A DNA stretch of 64,000 bases. Source: Candidatus Sulfotelmatobacter sp. (GTDB lineage Bacteria > Acidobacteriota > Terriglobia > Terriglobales > Acidobacteriaceae). The DNA lies in contig JAOAPI010000146.1 in NCBI GenBank assembly GCA_025462865.1, positions 61,361 through 125,360 on the forward strand. The letters run 5' to 3'. Positions 8,800 to 16,416 of this stretch are shown in pieces (position 1 is the first letter of the stretch; each line of letters opens with the position of its first letter). The notes below the pieces were generated by a model. The model was not told where the DNA came from, did no database searches, and saw only the letters and a list, made by a program, of their open reading frames with translations. A program made the translations under genes and the position numbers.

Positions 8800-9648
8800 A
8801 TGGATATTAAACGTGTGGGAGTGGTGGGCGCGGGAACGATGGGGAATGGGATTGCGCATGTGTTTGCGCGCAGCGGGTATTCGGTGATTTTATGCGATGT
8901 GGAGCAGCGGTTTCTGGAGCGTGGGATTGCGACGATCACGAAAAATCTGGAGCGCGAGGTGGCGAAGAACAAGATCACGATCGACGATAAGGCTTCCGCG
9001 TTACAAAGGATCGAAGCAGTGATCGATCGCGGCAGGCTGGCGGAGTGCGATTTTATTGTGGAGGCGGCGACGGAGAAGTTCGAGATCAAGAGCGAGATTT
9101 TTCGCGATCTTGACCGGGTGGCACGGACGGAGGTGATTCTGGCGTCGAATACTTCGTCGATCTCAATCACGAAGCTGGGGGCGTTGACTAAGCGTCCGGA
9201 GAAAGTGATTGGGATGCACTTCTTTAATCCGGTGCCGGTGATGAAGCTGGTGGAGGTGATTCGCGGCCTCGCGACTTCGCAGGAGACATTTTCTGAAACT
9301 CGTAACCTCGCGCTAAAGCTGGAGAAGACGCCGGTGGAGGTGAACGATGCTCCGGGATTCGTGTCGAACCGAGTGCTGATGCCGCTGCTGAATGAGGCGA
9401 TGTATGCGGTGATGGAGGGCGTGGCGACAGCGGAGGCGGTGGATGAGGTGTTCAAGCTGGGGATGGCGCATCCCATGGGTCCGTTGACGCTGGCGGATTT
9501 TATCGGGCTGGATGTTTGCCTGGATATTATGCGGGTGATGCAGGATGGGTTGGGTGATCCGAAGTATCGGCCGTGTCCGTTGTTGATCAAGATGGTGGAT
9601 GCGGGGTGGCTGGGGAGGAAGAGCGGAAGAGGGTTTTATCAGTATTAG
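8800..9648 (+). CDS. 3-hydroxyacyl-CoA (3-hydroxybutyryl-CoA) dehydrogenase
   Basis: 282-residue NAD-dependent dehydrogenase that interconverts (S)-3-hydroxyacyl-CoA and 3-oxoacyl-CoA. The N-terminal Rossmann fold shows G-A-G-T-M-G-N-G-I-A. The catalytic His lies in I-G-M-H-F-F-N-P-V-P, and D-A-P-G-F-V-S-N-R begins the helical dimerisation domain, which ends in G-R-K-S-G-R-G-F-Y. Length matches single-domain Hbd/PaaH. ATG at 8800 is used because GAGGG lies 5-9 bases upstream; the frame from 8770 is less likely. No thiolase or enoyl-CoA hydratase is adjacent, so fatty-acid or butyrate context cannot be separated. Confidence 0.92.
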   Translation: MDIKRVGVVGAGTMGNGIAHVFARSGYSVILCDVEQRFLERGIATITKNLEREVAKNKITIDDKASALQRIEAVIDRGRLAECDFIVEAATEKFEIKSEIFRDLDRVARTEVILASNTSSISITKLGALTKRPEKVIGMHFFNPVPVMKLVEVIRGLATSQETFSETRNLALKLEKTPVEVNDAPGFVSNRVLMPLLNEAMYAVMEGVATAEAVDEVFKLGMAHPMGPLTLADFIGLDVCLDIMRVMQDGLGDPKYRPCPLLIKMVDAGWLGRKSGRGFYQY

Positions 9649-9697
9649 GGACTAGGGAGTTCGAACAATTTCAGCGAGGTGATGGAAAGGCGCTGCA

Positions 9698-9757
9698 GGG
9701 CTAAAGCCCGGATGATTCGGCGACCTTTACGCGGCGCTGAAGCGCCGCTCTTCCACG
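9698..9757. repeat. Bipartite hairpin repeat (copy 1)
   Basis: GGGCTAAAGCCC (9698-9709), then about 20 bp, then a GCGGCGC-TGAA-GCGCCGC hairpin (9730-9747) followed by TCTTCCACG. The same arrangement and nearly the same bases recur at 12202-12260. It lies in the 215-bp gap before the membrane protein at 9864. Confidence 0.75.
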
Positions 9758-9806
9758 GCGATGCATGCATGCGGTCACTTCCAGGTCACGGGCGCGCTCA
9801 TTTCCA

Positions 9807-9851
9807 ACACATCGGTTTGAGAAATCTCCTCCGACACATCGGTTTGAGAAA
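9807..9851. repeat. Direct repeat, two 18-bp copies 27 bp apart
   Basis: ACACATCGGTTTGAGAAA occurs at 9807-9824 and again exactly at 9834-9851, immediately upstream of the membrane protein start at 9864. Could be a simple duplication or paired regulator sites. Confidence 0.65.
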
Positions 9852-9863
9852 CCGCAGAACAGA

Positions 9864-10223
9864 ATGGTTGAGACAAGTTCGCAGACTCGTAGTGATACGC
9901 CCTTCTACATCCTGGCGGCGCTCGCGGGCATTGGCACGGGATGGGTTGACGTTATTGTCGATGATTTGCTTTTTACGGCGTTGCTGGTACTGAGTGCATG
10001 CATGCTGCTGGGGGTGTTGCGGCCGCGGTGGGCGTGGCGATGGGTCGTGGTGGTGGGATTGTTTGTGCCTCTGACCGAGTTGGCGGCGTATTTGATTCGG
10101 ACAGTGAAGCCGACGCGGGCGCAGGTGTATGGATCGTTTCTGGTTTTGCTTCCGGGGATTGCGGGAGCGTATGGTGGCGCGGTGGTGCGGGGGGTAGTGG
10201 AGAATTTGCGGCAGGGGAAGTGA
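9864..10223 (+). CDS. Small integral membrane protein, hypothetical
   Basis: 119 residues from the ATG at 9864. Upstream in-frame sequence back to 9765 is encoded by the direct repeats and reads as unnatural protein, so the shorter start is preferred although the ribosome-binding site is weak. Three to four hydrophobic helices are visible (F-Y-I-L-A-A-L-A-G-I-G; L-L-F-T-A-L-L-V-L-S; W-V-V-V-V-G-L-F-V; F-L-V-L-L-P-G-I-A-G-A-Y-G-G-A), with a positively charged C-terminus. No family recognised; inner-membrane location is inferred. Confidence 0.6.
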   Translation: MVETSSQTRSDTPFYILAALAGIGTGWVDVIVDDLLFTALLVLSACMLLGVLRPRWAWRWVVVVGLFVPLTELAAYLIRTVKPTRAQVYGSFLVLLPGIAGAYGGAVVRGVVENLRQGK

Positions 10224-10277
10224 TTCGCTCGGGCTTCTCGACTCCGACTTCCGCCTGGGCACGATGACGGATATTTC

Positions 10278-10355
10278 GCCCCGATGGGGCTTAGTTTTGT
10301 CCTGCCTGTACCCACGGCTTGCGCCGTCGGCTGCATTCTGCCGCCGCTCCGCGGC
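10278..10355. repeat. Three-hairpin intergenic element
   Basis: Three short hairpins in a row: GCCCCGATGGGGC (10278-10290), an ACGGC-TTGC-GCCGT stem (about 10314-10327) and a GCCGC-TC-GCGGC stem (about 10340-10355). Its layout is like the repeat at 16321/37845/40237 but its sequence differs. No gene is present in 10224-10493. Confidence 0.55.
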
Positions 10356-10493
10356 TAGAATCATTCGCGAAATGTTAGCGGAAGCTGATGCTTTTTGATT
10401 CGAGCGTAGTTCCAAGTCGGAGTTAATACCCCAAGGTATTGGATAACTTAGAAGTTACTCCCAATCCACAGGGGAGGGGTGTATGCTCCGGGC

Positions 10494-11297
10494 ATGTGTG
10501 TAACGGTTTCGATGCTGGCCAGCGGGAGCAAAGGGAATTGCGCGTTTGTGGCCAGCTCGCGGACGAAGATTCTGGTGGACGCCGGGATTTCGTGCCGCGA
10601 GACGTTCAAGCGGATGAAGGTGCTTGGGGAGGATCCGCAAGCACTGGCAGCGATCCTGATTACGCACGAGCATTCCGATCACGTTTACGGGCTGGCAACG
10701 CTGGCCAAGAAGCTGCGCATCCCAGTTTTCATGACCGGGGGAACGCATGCGGCGTGGGCGCGGGCGATGCGCGTGGTGAATGGCGAGAAGCCGCAACTGG
10801 AAAAGCTGGAACGGTTCGAGTCAGGGCATCGCTTTCAGATTGGCGATATTGAAGTGAAGCCATTTACCATTCCGCACGACGCCGCCGATCCGGTTGGGTT
10901 TACGTTTCGCATTGAGGGCAGCAAGGTGAGCGTGGCGACCGATCTGGGATATTTGCCGGTCAACGTGCGCGATCATCTGCGCGGGTCGGATGTGCTGGTC
11001 ATGGAGTCAAATCACGATGTCGAGATGCTGCGCGGCGGGCCATATCCCTGGTCGGTAAAGCAGCGGGTGGCCAGCAATACGGGGCACTTGTCGAACCTGA
11101 AACTCGCGGATTTCTTTACTGGGGACTATGATAATAATGCAGCGTTTGTAGTGCTCGCGCATCTCTCTGAGCAGAACAATCACCCAGAGATAGCACGGAG
11201 AGAGGCCGAAAAGGCGCTGGCCGAGCGGGGCGGATTGTTTCAGAACCGGGTGCTGGTGGCGGTGCAGTCGGAAGTCCTGCCGCCGATCCAGCTGTAG
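10494..11297 (+). CDS. MBL-fold metallo-hydrolase (YycJ/WalJ-like)
   Basis: 267 residues. The N-terminus V-S-M-L-A-S-G-S-K-G-N is typical of YycJ-type beta-lactamase-fold proteins. The metal-binding motif T-H58-E-H60-S-D62-H63 is intact, and further ligands are expected around I-P-H-D-A and E-S-N-H-D. YycJ proteins are metal-dependent phosphodiesterase/exonuclease-like enzymes linked to DNA repair or cell-wall signalling in Firmicutes; the exact substrate here is unknown. ATG at 10494 fits the family N-terminus. GTG at 10479 lies inside the purine-rich ribosome-binding region and is less likely. Confidence 0.85.
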   Translation: MCVTVSMLASGSKGNCAFVASSRTKILVDAGISCRETFKRMKVLGEDPQALAAILITHEHSDHVYGLATLAKKLRIPVFMTGGTHAAWARAMRVVNGEKPQLEKLERFESGHRFQIGDIEVKPFTIPHDAADPVGFTFRIEGSKVSVATDLGYLPVNVRDHLRGSDVLVMESNHDVEMLRGGPYPWSVKQRVASNTGHLSNLKLADFFTGDYDNNAAFVVLAHLSEQNNHPEIARREAEKALAERGGLFQNRVLVAVQSEVLPPIQL

Positions 11298-11317
11298 CCG
11301 GTGCAACGTAGTTCTTT

Positions 11318-11761
11318 ATGAGTCAGCAGTGCGTTGACCCAATCGTAGGCAAGATTCTTGCGGGCTGGAGATACGACATTTCCGGTCTGGCGGCGGAGAT
11401 GCGCGGCGACTACGAAAGCCACTTCGTAGAGTGCGAACACTGCCGCGGACGGCAGCGCATTCACCGCATGATTGACGTGGGTCTGATCGCGCTGGCTTCG
11501 GTCTCCGGATTTGTGTTTCTGCTGGCCTTTGGAGTGATCCGGCACTTCGGTCCACGGCATGCGTTCTGGCTGGAAATTGCGGCGCTGGCAGGTTTTGCCT
11601 TGTCGGCGCTGATCTGGCTGGTGGTGGCGGTGGCCACCCCCGCTCCGGTTACGATGATGGATGCGGCGCGAGAAGGGGCGAAGCGGGTGCATGACCGGCT
11701 GCCGCAGGAGATCCGGGAACGTTTGCCCGAAGAATTGCGCGTCAAGATTACGGGGACATAG
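11318..11761 (+). CDS. Membrane protein with N-terminal Cys motif, hypothetical
   Basis: 147 residues, 20 bp after the MBL hydrolase, so probably co-transcribed. The cytoplasmic N-terminal part has a C-E-H-C motif (E-S-H-F-V-E-C-E-H-C-R-G-R) like the short zinc-finger heads of anti-sigma-type proteins. Two hydrophobic helices follow (I-D-V-G-L-I-A-L-A-S-V-S-G-F-V-F-L-L-A-F-G and W-L-E-I-A-A-L-A-G-F-A-L-S-A-L-I-W-L), then a charged helical tail (R-L-P-Q-E-I-R-E-R-L-P-E-E). Possibly a small membrane sensor; no family named with confidence. Confidence 0.65.
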   Translation: MSQQCVDPIVGKILAGWRYDISGLAAEMRGDYESHFVECEHCRGRQRIHRMIDVGLIALASVSGFVFLLAFGVIRHFGPRHAFWLEIAALAGFALSALIWLVVAVATPAPVTMMDAAREGAKRVHDRLPQEIRERLPEELRVKITGT

Positions 11762-11763
11762 TT

Positions 11764-12105
11764 GTGGTGCGGCCTTTCTCACGAATTGTTGCAGTGGCAA
11801 TGCTGGCCACGATGGTAGCGGCGGGTGTGGGCGCAATGTGCATGATGCCTGCGAGGGCGGCGCATGCTTCGATGGCCCGGTGCCACTCCGTACCTGCATC
11901 TCCTCCTTCACAACATTCTGATTTTCGTTGCTGCGTGAGCCGCCAGCCCTCAGCGCTGCTTAGCGATCTTTTTTCATTGCGGCCGGCGATCGCACGTTTC
12001 GAGTTCAATGCGGTTCAACTCGTGCGAGCGAGCGGTCGTGACTCGTCTCCGATTGCGCATGCGCGTTCAAGTAGTCCACCTGCTGTTTTAGCTCTCAGAA
12101 TCTGA
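11764..12105 (+). CDS. Small secreted Cys/Met-rich hypothetical protein
   Basis: 113 residues from a GTG at 11764, two bases after the previous stop. A signal-like N-terminus (I-V-A-V-A-M-L-A-T-M-V-A-A-G-V-G-A) ends near M-C-M-M-P. Then come H-x-S-M-x-R-C-H and an R-C-C-V-S-R-Q-P-S-A-L-L segment. The Cys, Met and His residues and the following gene, a Met-rich outer-membrane protein, suggest a copper-related role, by analogy to small proteins beside copper efflux genes in Acidobacteria. That link is inference. Confidence 0.5.
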   Translation: MVRPFSRIVAVAMLATMVAAGVGAMCMMPARAAHASMARCHSVPASPPSQHSDFRCCVSRQPSALLSDLFSLRPAIARFEFNAVQLVRASGRDSSPIAHARSSSPPAVLALRI

Positions 12106-12201
12106 TCTAACTCCTCGTTCTATTCTCCGTTGAAAATGCGGTTTGCGTTCGCGTGTCTTGCCAGGGCGCGAGAGAATTCTGAGGTTTCTGTGCGACCACA
12201 G

Positions 12202-12260
12202 GGGCTGAAGCCCACATTGACGGAGGCCATGACGCGGCGCTGAAGCGCCGCTCTTTCACG
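12202..12260. repeat. Bipartite hairpin repeat (copy 2)
   Basis: GGGCTGAAGCCC (12202-12213), then the GCGGCGC-TGAA-GCGCCGC hairpin (12233-12250) and TCTTTCACG. It matches the copy at 9698-9757 in both stems and flank, in the same orientation. Confidence 0.75.
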
Positions 12261-12299
12261 TGACTGCCACGTGACGCCACGTGACTGCCACCTGACTGC
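12257..12299. repeat. Tandem repeat, four units of CACGTGACTGC type
   Basis: Units at 12257-12267, 12268-12277 (one base shorter), 12278-12288 and 12289-12299 (CACCTG variant). The palindromic E-box-like CACGTG core appears three times with 10-11 bp spacing, about one helical turn, 60-100 bp upstream of the start at 12360. It abuts the hairpin repeat and may be either slippage-derived or a cooperative binding site. Confidence 0.65.
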
Positions 12300-12359
12300 A
12301 GGCAGGCGTGCAGGTGCTCGCCATTTCCGAGCAATCTGACGGGAGAAGGAGAAGTAATC

Positions 12360-13655
12360 GTGTCGAGAGTTGTGTTGTATTCGCTTGTAATTTGCTTCGC
12401 TGTCATTGCCATGTTGGGCCACGCTTCGGGGCAGGATAATTCAATGAGCGGGATGAACATGGGCAAGATGGAGATGGAGGAGCATGGAGCGGAGCCGCAG
12501 TTGCCGTCTCCGCATGCGGGGTCGGGGACGGGGTGGGAGCCGGCGTCGGTGCCGGCCCGCGAGTGGATGCTGATGCGCGGCGGCTGGGAATTCATGGCGC
12601 ATGGGCAGATTTTTATTGATTACAACCAGCAGGGCGGCCCGCGAGGCGGCGGGGCAAAAGCCGAATCGGTGAACGTCGGAATGGTGATGGAGCAGCATTC
12701 GCTGGGGCACGGAACGATTTTATTTCGGCAGATGTTTTCGGCGGAGTCGCTGACATCGCCGCATCCGGGATTTCCGGAGCTGTTTCAAACAGGAGAGACT
12801 TATCACGGGGTGGGGCTGGTAGATCACCAGCATCCGCATAATGTGTTCGCGGAACTCTCGGCGTTGTACCTGCTGCCGCTTTCGGCGAAGATTTCGTGGG
12901 AATTGTATGGCGGGCCCTCGGCGGAGCCAGCGCTGGGGCCGGTGACCTACATTCATCGCACGTCGGCTTCGGAGCTGCCGCTGGCGCCGCTTGGGCATCA
13001 TCTGCAGGATTCTACGCACACCAGCTTTGGCGTCGTCACAACCGGATTTGTGATCGAGCGGGTGAAGCTGGAGGCTTCGGCATTCAACGGGCGCGAGCCG
13101 AATGAGCAGCGCTGGAGCATTCAGCTAGCGGCGCTGGATTCATGGTCGGGCCGCTTGAGTGTGGCGCCCACGCGAAACTGGACGGCACAGTACAGCGTTG
13201 GACGGCTGGAACATCCTGAAGCGCTGGAGCCGGGAAGCCAGTGGCGGCAGACGGCGTCAGTGGAATACAACCGTCCGCTGAGCGGGGGGAATTGGGCGAC
13301 GTCGGTGGTGTGGGGGCGAGTGCACAAGGTTGATACGGGGACGAATCTCAACGGGTATCTGCTGGAATCGACGCTAAACTTTCTGCGGCGCGATTATGCG
13401 TTCACGCGGCTGGAGCTGGTGGACAAGGATGAATTGTTTCCGCAGGCGGCGGTGCATCCGGCATACCGCATCGGGGCGTACACGTTTGGCGGAGTGCGCG
13501 ACGTGGTGCAGAATCGCGCTTGGCAACTGGGAGTGGGAGCGGATGTGACGGTGTATTCGAAGCCGGCGGTGCTGGATGCGGCGTATGGGAGTTATCCGGT
13601 ATCGTTTCAGATTTTCTTGCGGATGAGGCCGGGGCTGGGGGAGCATCGTCATTAG
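12360..13655 (+). CDS. Outer-membrane protein with Met-rich N-terminus, possibly copper-associated
   Basis: 431 residues from a GTG at 12360, preceded by GGGAGAAGGAGAAG. A signal peptide (Y-S-L-V-I-C-F-A-V-I-A-M-L-G-H-A-S-G) is followed by a Met/His/Glu-rich stretch, M-S-G-M-N-M-G-K-M-E-M-E-E-H-G, of the kind used to bind copper in the periplasm. The rest has beta-barrel-like alternation with H-G-V-G-L-V-D-H-Q-H-P-H and G-H-H-L-Q-D-S-T-H-T as further His clusters. I have no named family. The preceding small Cys/Met-rich gene supports a metal theme. No copper ATPase or RND pump is nearby. Confidence 0.7.
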   Translation: MSRVVLYSLVICFAVIAMLGHASGQDNSMSGMNMGKMEMEEHGAEPQLPSPHAGSGTGWEPASVPAREWMLMRGGWEFMAHGQIFIDYNQQGGPRGGGAKAESVNVGMVMEQHSLGHGTILFRQMFSAESLTSPHPGFPELFQTGETYHGVGLVDHQHPHNVFAELSALYLLPLSAKISWELYGGPSAEPALGPVTYIHRTSASELPLAPLGHHLQDSTHTSFGVVTTGFVIERVKLEASAFNGREPNEQRWSIQLAALDSWSGRLSVAPTRNWTAQYSVGRLEHPEALEPGSQWRQTASVEYNRPLSGGNWATSVVWGRVHKVDTGTNLNGYLLESTLNFLRRDYAFTRLELVDKDELFPQAAVHPAYRIGAYTFGGVRDVVQNRAWQLGVGADVTVYSKPAVLDAAYGSYPVSFQIFLRMRPGLGEHRH

Positions 13656-13695
13656 GGTGCGGGAGGCATTCGGCATTAGCGTGCTGGTGGGGCAG

Positions 13696-13740
13696 CGGGC
13701 GGGACGCCCACTGGACAGCCGGCGAGGACGCCGGCGCTAC
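13696..13740. repeat. Double hairpin repeat GGGCGGGACGCCC / GCCGGCGAGGACGCCGGC
   Basis: Two adjacent stems, GGGCG-GGA-CGCCC and GCCGGC-GAGGAC-GCCGGC, ending GCTACGG. It lies in the 112-bp convergent gap between the Met-rich outer-membrane protein and msrA. Confidence 0.65.
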
Positions 13741-13767
13741 GGTAAGCGCACTCGGAATCTATTTTCC

Positions 13768-14244
13768 TTACGCTTTGATGTGGCAGCTGGCGAGGCCGCG
13801 TTTTTCGAGATATTGCTGGTGGTAGTCCTCGGCGGGGTAGAACGTGACTGCCGGCACGATCTGGGTAACGATTGGCTTGGAATAGTGATGCGCGTTCTCC
13901 AGCGATTCTTTTGAGGCTTGGGCTTCGGTGTGCTGCTCGGGCGTGTGGAAGAAGATAGCGGAGCGGTACTGTGCGCCCCAATCCGGGCCCTGGCGGTTGA
14001 GTTGCGTGGGATCGTGATTCTCCCAGAAGACTTTTAACAAGTCAGAGTAGCGGATCTGGGCGGGATCGTATTCCACTTCCACGGCTTCGGCGTGGCCGGT
14101 ACGGTCGGTGCAAACCTCTTTGTAGGTGGGATTATCGGTGTTCCCGCCGGTGTAGCCGACGCGTGTGGATAAGACTCCGGGCATGGCGCGAAAAGTGGCT
14201 TCGACTCCCCAGAAACATCCTGCTGCGAATGTGGCTTTCTGCAT
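13768..14244 (-). CDS. msrA: Peptide-methionine (S)-S-oxide reductase
   Basis: 158 residues; reduces methionine-S-sulfoxide in proteins using thioredoxin. The catalytic motif G-C10-F-W-G is intact, followed by the family blocks G-Y-x-[17 protein letters not shown] and Y-R-S-A-I-F. A Cys near the C-terminus (A-S-C-H-I-K-A) can serve as resolving Cys. The ATG at 14244 is preceded by GCAGGAG; an ATG at 14280 adds an unlikely 12 residues. It is a single-gene unit, divergent from the sialidase-like gene. Confidence 0.95.
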   Translation of the reverse strand: MQKATFAAGCFWGVEATFRAMPGVLSTRVGYTGGNTDNPTYKEVCTDRTGHAEAVEVEYDPAQIRYSDLLKVFWENHDPTQLNRQGPDWGAQYRSAIFFHTPEQHTEAQASKESLENAHHYSKPIVTQIVPAVTFYPAEDYHQQYLEKRGLASCHIKA

Positions 14245-14445
14245 CTTAGTTTGCTCCTGCGCCGGAAGTAACTTTGGCATCCCTGGCTGCGTCTATTAGA
14301 TGACGAATTCGGCAGAAAGTCACGCGATGGCTGGCGAAGATGGCTTCGCGGGATATTGACGGTGTGGGAGGGTTCGGGATAAAGTGCGGGCAAGGTTTGC
14401 AAGCAGATTCGGAAGTTTCGGAAGCAATTTCCCAGGAGAAGTTTT

Positions 14446-15738
14446 GTGGTTTTGAGACCCAGCCGTGCCAAGAGTGTGCCGAAGTTTGCCGTTTGGCTGC
14501 TGTTGGCTCTGGTGAGCGCGCAGGCGGCACTGGCAGTTGCGAACTTCAGTCCGCAGCGGCGGGTGGGGTACGGCACCGGAGACCAGTGGGAACCGGCCCT
14601 GGCAGCCGATAATCACGGGCATATCTATATTCTTTTTCCACAGTATGGGGCGGTAAGCGGCTGCGCCGGATGCACTGCTCCCACGGTTGCGCTGCTGGTG
14701 AGCAATGACAACGGATTATCGTGGGCAGCGGCCCGTCCTCTGCTGCCTTCTTCGACCGGCCAGTTTGATCCGCAGATCGTGGTTGATCCCGTGGACCGGC
14801 AGACGGTTTACGCCTCCTGGCTGCAGAACAACAAGCATGATGTGATGGTGGCGCGCTCGCAGGATTTTGGGCACACCTGGTATTTTGCCGTCGCCGAGCG
14901 CTCACGCGAGGATGCGGACAAGCCGGTGCTGGCGGTGCGCGGCGCTGACGTGTACGTGGGATTTAATCACGAGCAAAACTTCCTGGTGGCCGCTTCGCAT
15001 GATTTCGCACAGACTTTCACTTCAACAGTGGTGAATCCAAATGCAGGGCCTGGGTGGTCGCTGGCCGGGGGCGCGACGGTGGGACCGGCGGGGGACGTCT
15101 TTTTCTCATGGACAGCTTATGCGCGTGAGGAGCTGAGCACGCGCCCGGTAAACATTTATGTGAGCCGGTCCGCCGATGCAGGGCGGAGTTGGAGCACGGT
15201 TCTGCTCGATGTTTCGAGCGCACCCCCAGATTGTTCGGCTCAGGGATGCCAGGCGGAATTTCTGGGAGCGCAGATCGCTCTGACATCAGATTCAGCGGGA
15301 ACAGTCTACGCATTGTGGAATGCGGGCGCGGTGCATGGAGGAGTGGAACGAATTTATTTTTCGTCTTCCACCACAAGCGGGGCAAGCTGGGCGGCAAAGG
15401 CTGATGTATCCTCGGCGGCCAATCAGGTGGAGCATGCGTTCCCGGCGATCGCTGCCGGGGTTGCGGGCGACGTGCGGATTGCCTGGATGGATACACGACA
15501 TTCCCTGTGGAATGTTTTTCAACGAAGTTCGAGTAACGGCGGTGCGACGTGGTCGGACGAGGCCCAACTCGCCGGCGCGGCGCGGGGATACGATTACGTG
15601 CTCCCTGAGGGCTTCCGATTTCCCTTTGGCGATTATTTTTCTATCGCGATTGATAACGTCGAGAATACGCACGTGGTGTGGGGCGAGGGGCGCAATTACA
15701 AGTCTCCGGGCTCGATCTGGTATAGTCACGGGCGTTAG
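14446..15738 (+). CDS. Secreted sialidase/BNR-repeat-like protein
   Basis: 430 residues from a GTG preceded by CCCAGGAGAAG. Signal peptide about 10-31 (F-A-V-W-L-L-L-A-L-V-S-A-Q-A-A-L-A). The mature protein shows at least four Asp-box (S-x-D-x-G-x-x-W) motifs: S-N-D-N-G-L-S-W, S-Q-D-F-G-H-T-W, S-A-D-A-G-R-S-W and S-S-N-G-G-A-T-W. It is a beta-propeller of the sialidase superfamily. The catalytic Arg triad and Tyr/Glu pair of true sialidases could not be confirmed, so a binding or other hydrolase role is equally possible. Confidence 0.8.
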   Translation: MVLRPSRAKSVPKFAVWLLLALVSAQAALAVANFSPQRRVGYGTGDQWEPALAADNHGHIYILFPQYGAVSGCAGCTAPTVALLVSNDNGLSWAAARPLLPSSTGQFDPQIVVDPVDRQTVYASWLQNNKHDVMVARSQDFGHTWYFAVAERSREDADKPVLAVRGADVYVGFNHEQNFLVAASHDFAQTFTSTVVNPNAGPGWSLAGGATVGPAGDVFFSWTAYAREELSTRPVNIYVSRSADAGRSWSTVLLDVSSAPPDCSAQGCQAEFLGAQIALTSDSAGTVYALWNAGAVHGGVERIYFSSSTTSGASWAAKADVSSAANQVEHAFPAIAAGVAGDVRIAWMDTRHSLWNVFQRSSSNGGATWSDEAQLAGAARGYDYVLPEGFRFPFGDYFSIAIDNVENTHVVWGEGRNYKSPGSIWYSHGR

Positions 15739-15864
15739 GCAAACGCCGTTGGGTTGTTTTTCATTCCGGTTTCATCATTCATTCATTTCAATTGGCATGA
15801 TGGTAGTAGCGGGCTGAAGAGTCCGATCCTCGGTTGTTAGACGGAGGCGTGTCCATGGAGATTC

Positions 15865-16281
15865 ATGGGTGTGAACCTGTTGGCGGTATTGGCAAGCGCG
15901 CTGGCGACCATGGTGGTTGGTTTCGTGTGGTACTCGCCGATGTTGTTTGCGCGTCCGTGGATGGTCCTGATGGGATATGACCCGGATGACAAGGCAAAGA
16001 TTGCGGAGATGCAGAAGGGCGCAGGAGCGTCTTACGCACTGTCGTTGGTGGCGAGCATGATTGCAGCGGCGGTGCTGGGGAAAATTATCTCCGTGGCAAC
16101 CATCAACACGGCGCTGTATGGGATGAAGGTCGGGTTGGCGGTGTGGCTGGGATTTGTGACCACGGTGCAGTTGACGAATTCCCTTTTCAGCCGGCAGCCC
16201 GCCAAACTTTACGCGATTAATACCGGGTATCAACTCATCTGCTACTTGGCGATGGGTGCGATCATGGGAGCGTGGCGGTAG
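15865..16281 (+). CDS. DUF1761 family membrane protein
   Basis: 138 residues with four hydrophobic helices. The N-terminal A-T-M-V-V-G-F-V-W-Y-S-P-M-L-F and M-G-Y motifs are characteristic of DUF1761 proteins. The family is widespread, inner-membrane and of unknown function. A GGAG lies six bases before the ATG at 15865. The gene appears monocistronic, ending 135 bp before the convergent pyrD. Confidence 0.85.
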   Translation: MGVNLLAVLASALATMVVGFVWYSPMLFARPWMVLMGYDPDDKAKIAEMQKGAGASYALSLVASMIAAAVLGKIISVATINTALYGMKVGLAVWLGFVTTVQLTNSLFSRQPAKLYAINTGYQLICYLAMGAIMGAWR

Positions 16282-16320
16282 GGCTGGATCTCAGCAAACG
16301 AAGAGGATGAGATGATCGCA

Positions 16321-16407
16321 TGCCGTCCCTACGGGACTCGATTCCCTTTTCTCCTAGGTTACCCGGCACTTCCGTGCCGGGCTTTCACATGCCGCCCCTT
16401 CGGGGGT
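16321..16407. repeat. Multi-hairpin intergenic repeat (copy at 16.3 kb)
   Basis: Three hairpins in fixed order: CCGTCCCTACGGGACTCG, then CCCGGCACTTCCGTGCCGGG (a nine- to ten-bp stem), then GCCCCTTCGGGG. The same order with near-identical stems and a variable spacer occurs at 37845-37930 and 40237-40326, and a partial copy at 823-890. It sits between the convergent DUF1761 and pyrD genes. Confidence 0.85.
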
Positions 16408-16416
16408 TTGGACGAT

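Noticed and set aside
9679..9993. Plus-strand open frame across the bipartite repeat
   Set aside because: The predicted protein is encoded by the hairpin repeat and then overlaps the better-supported membrane protein in another frame.
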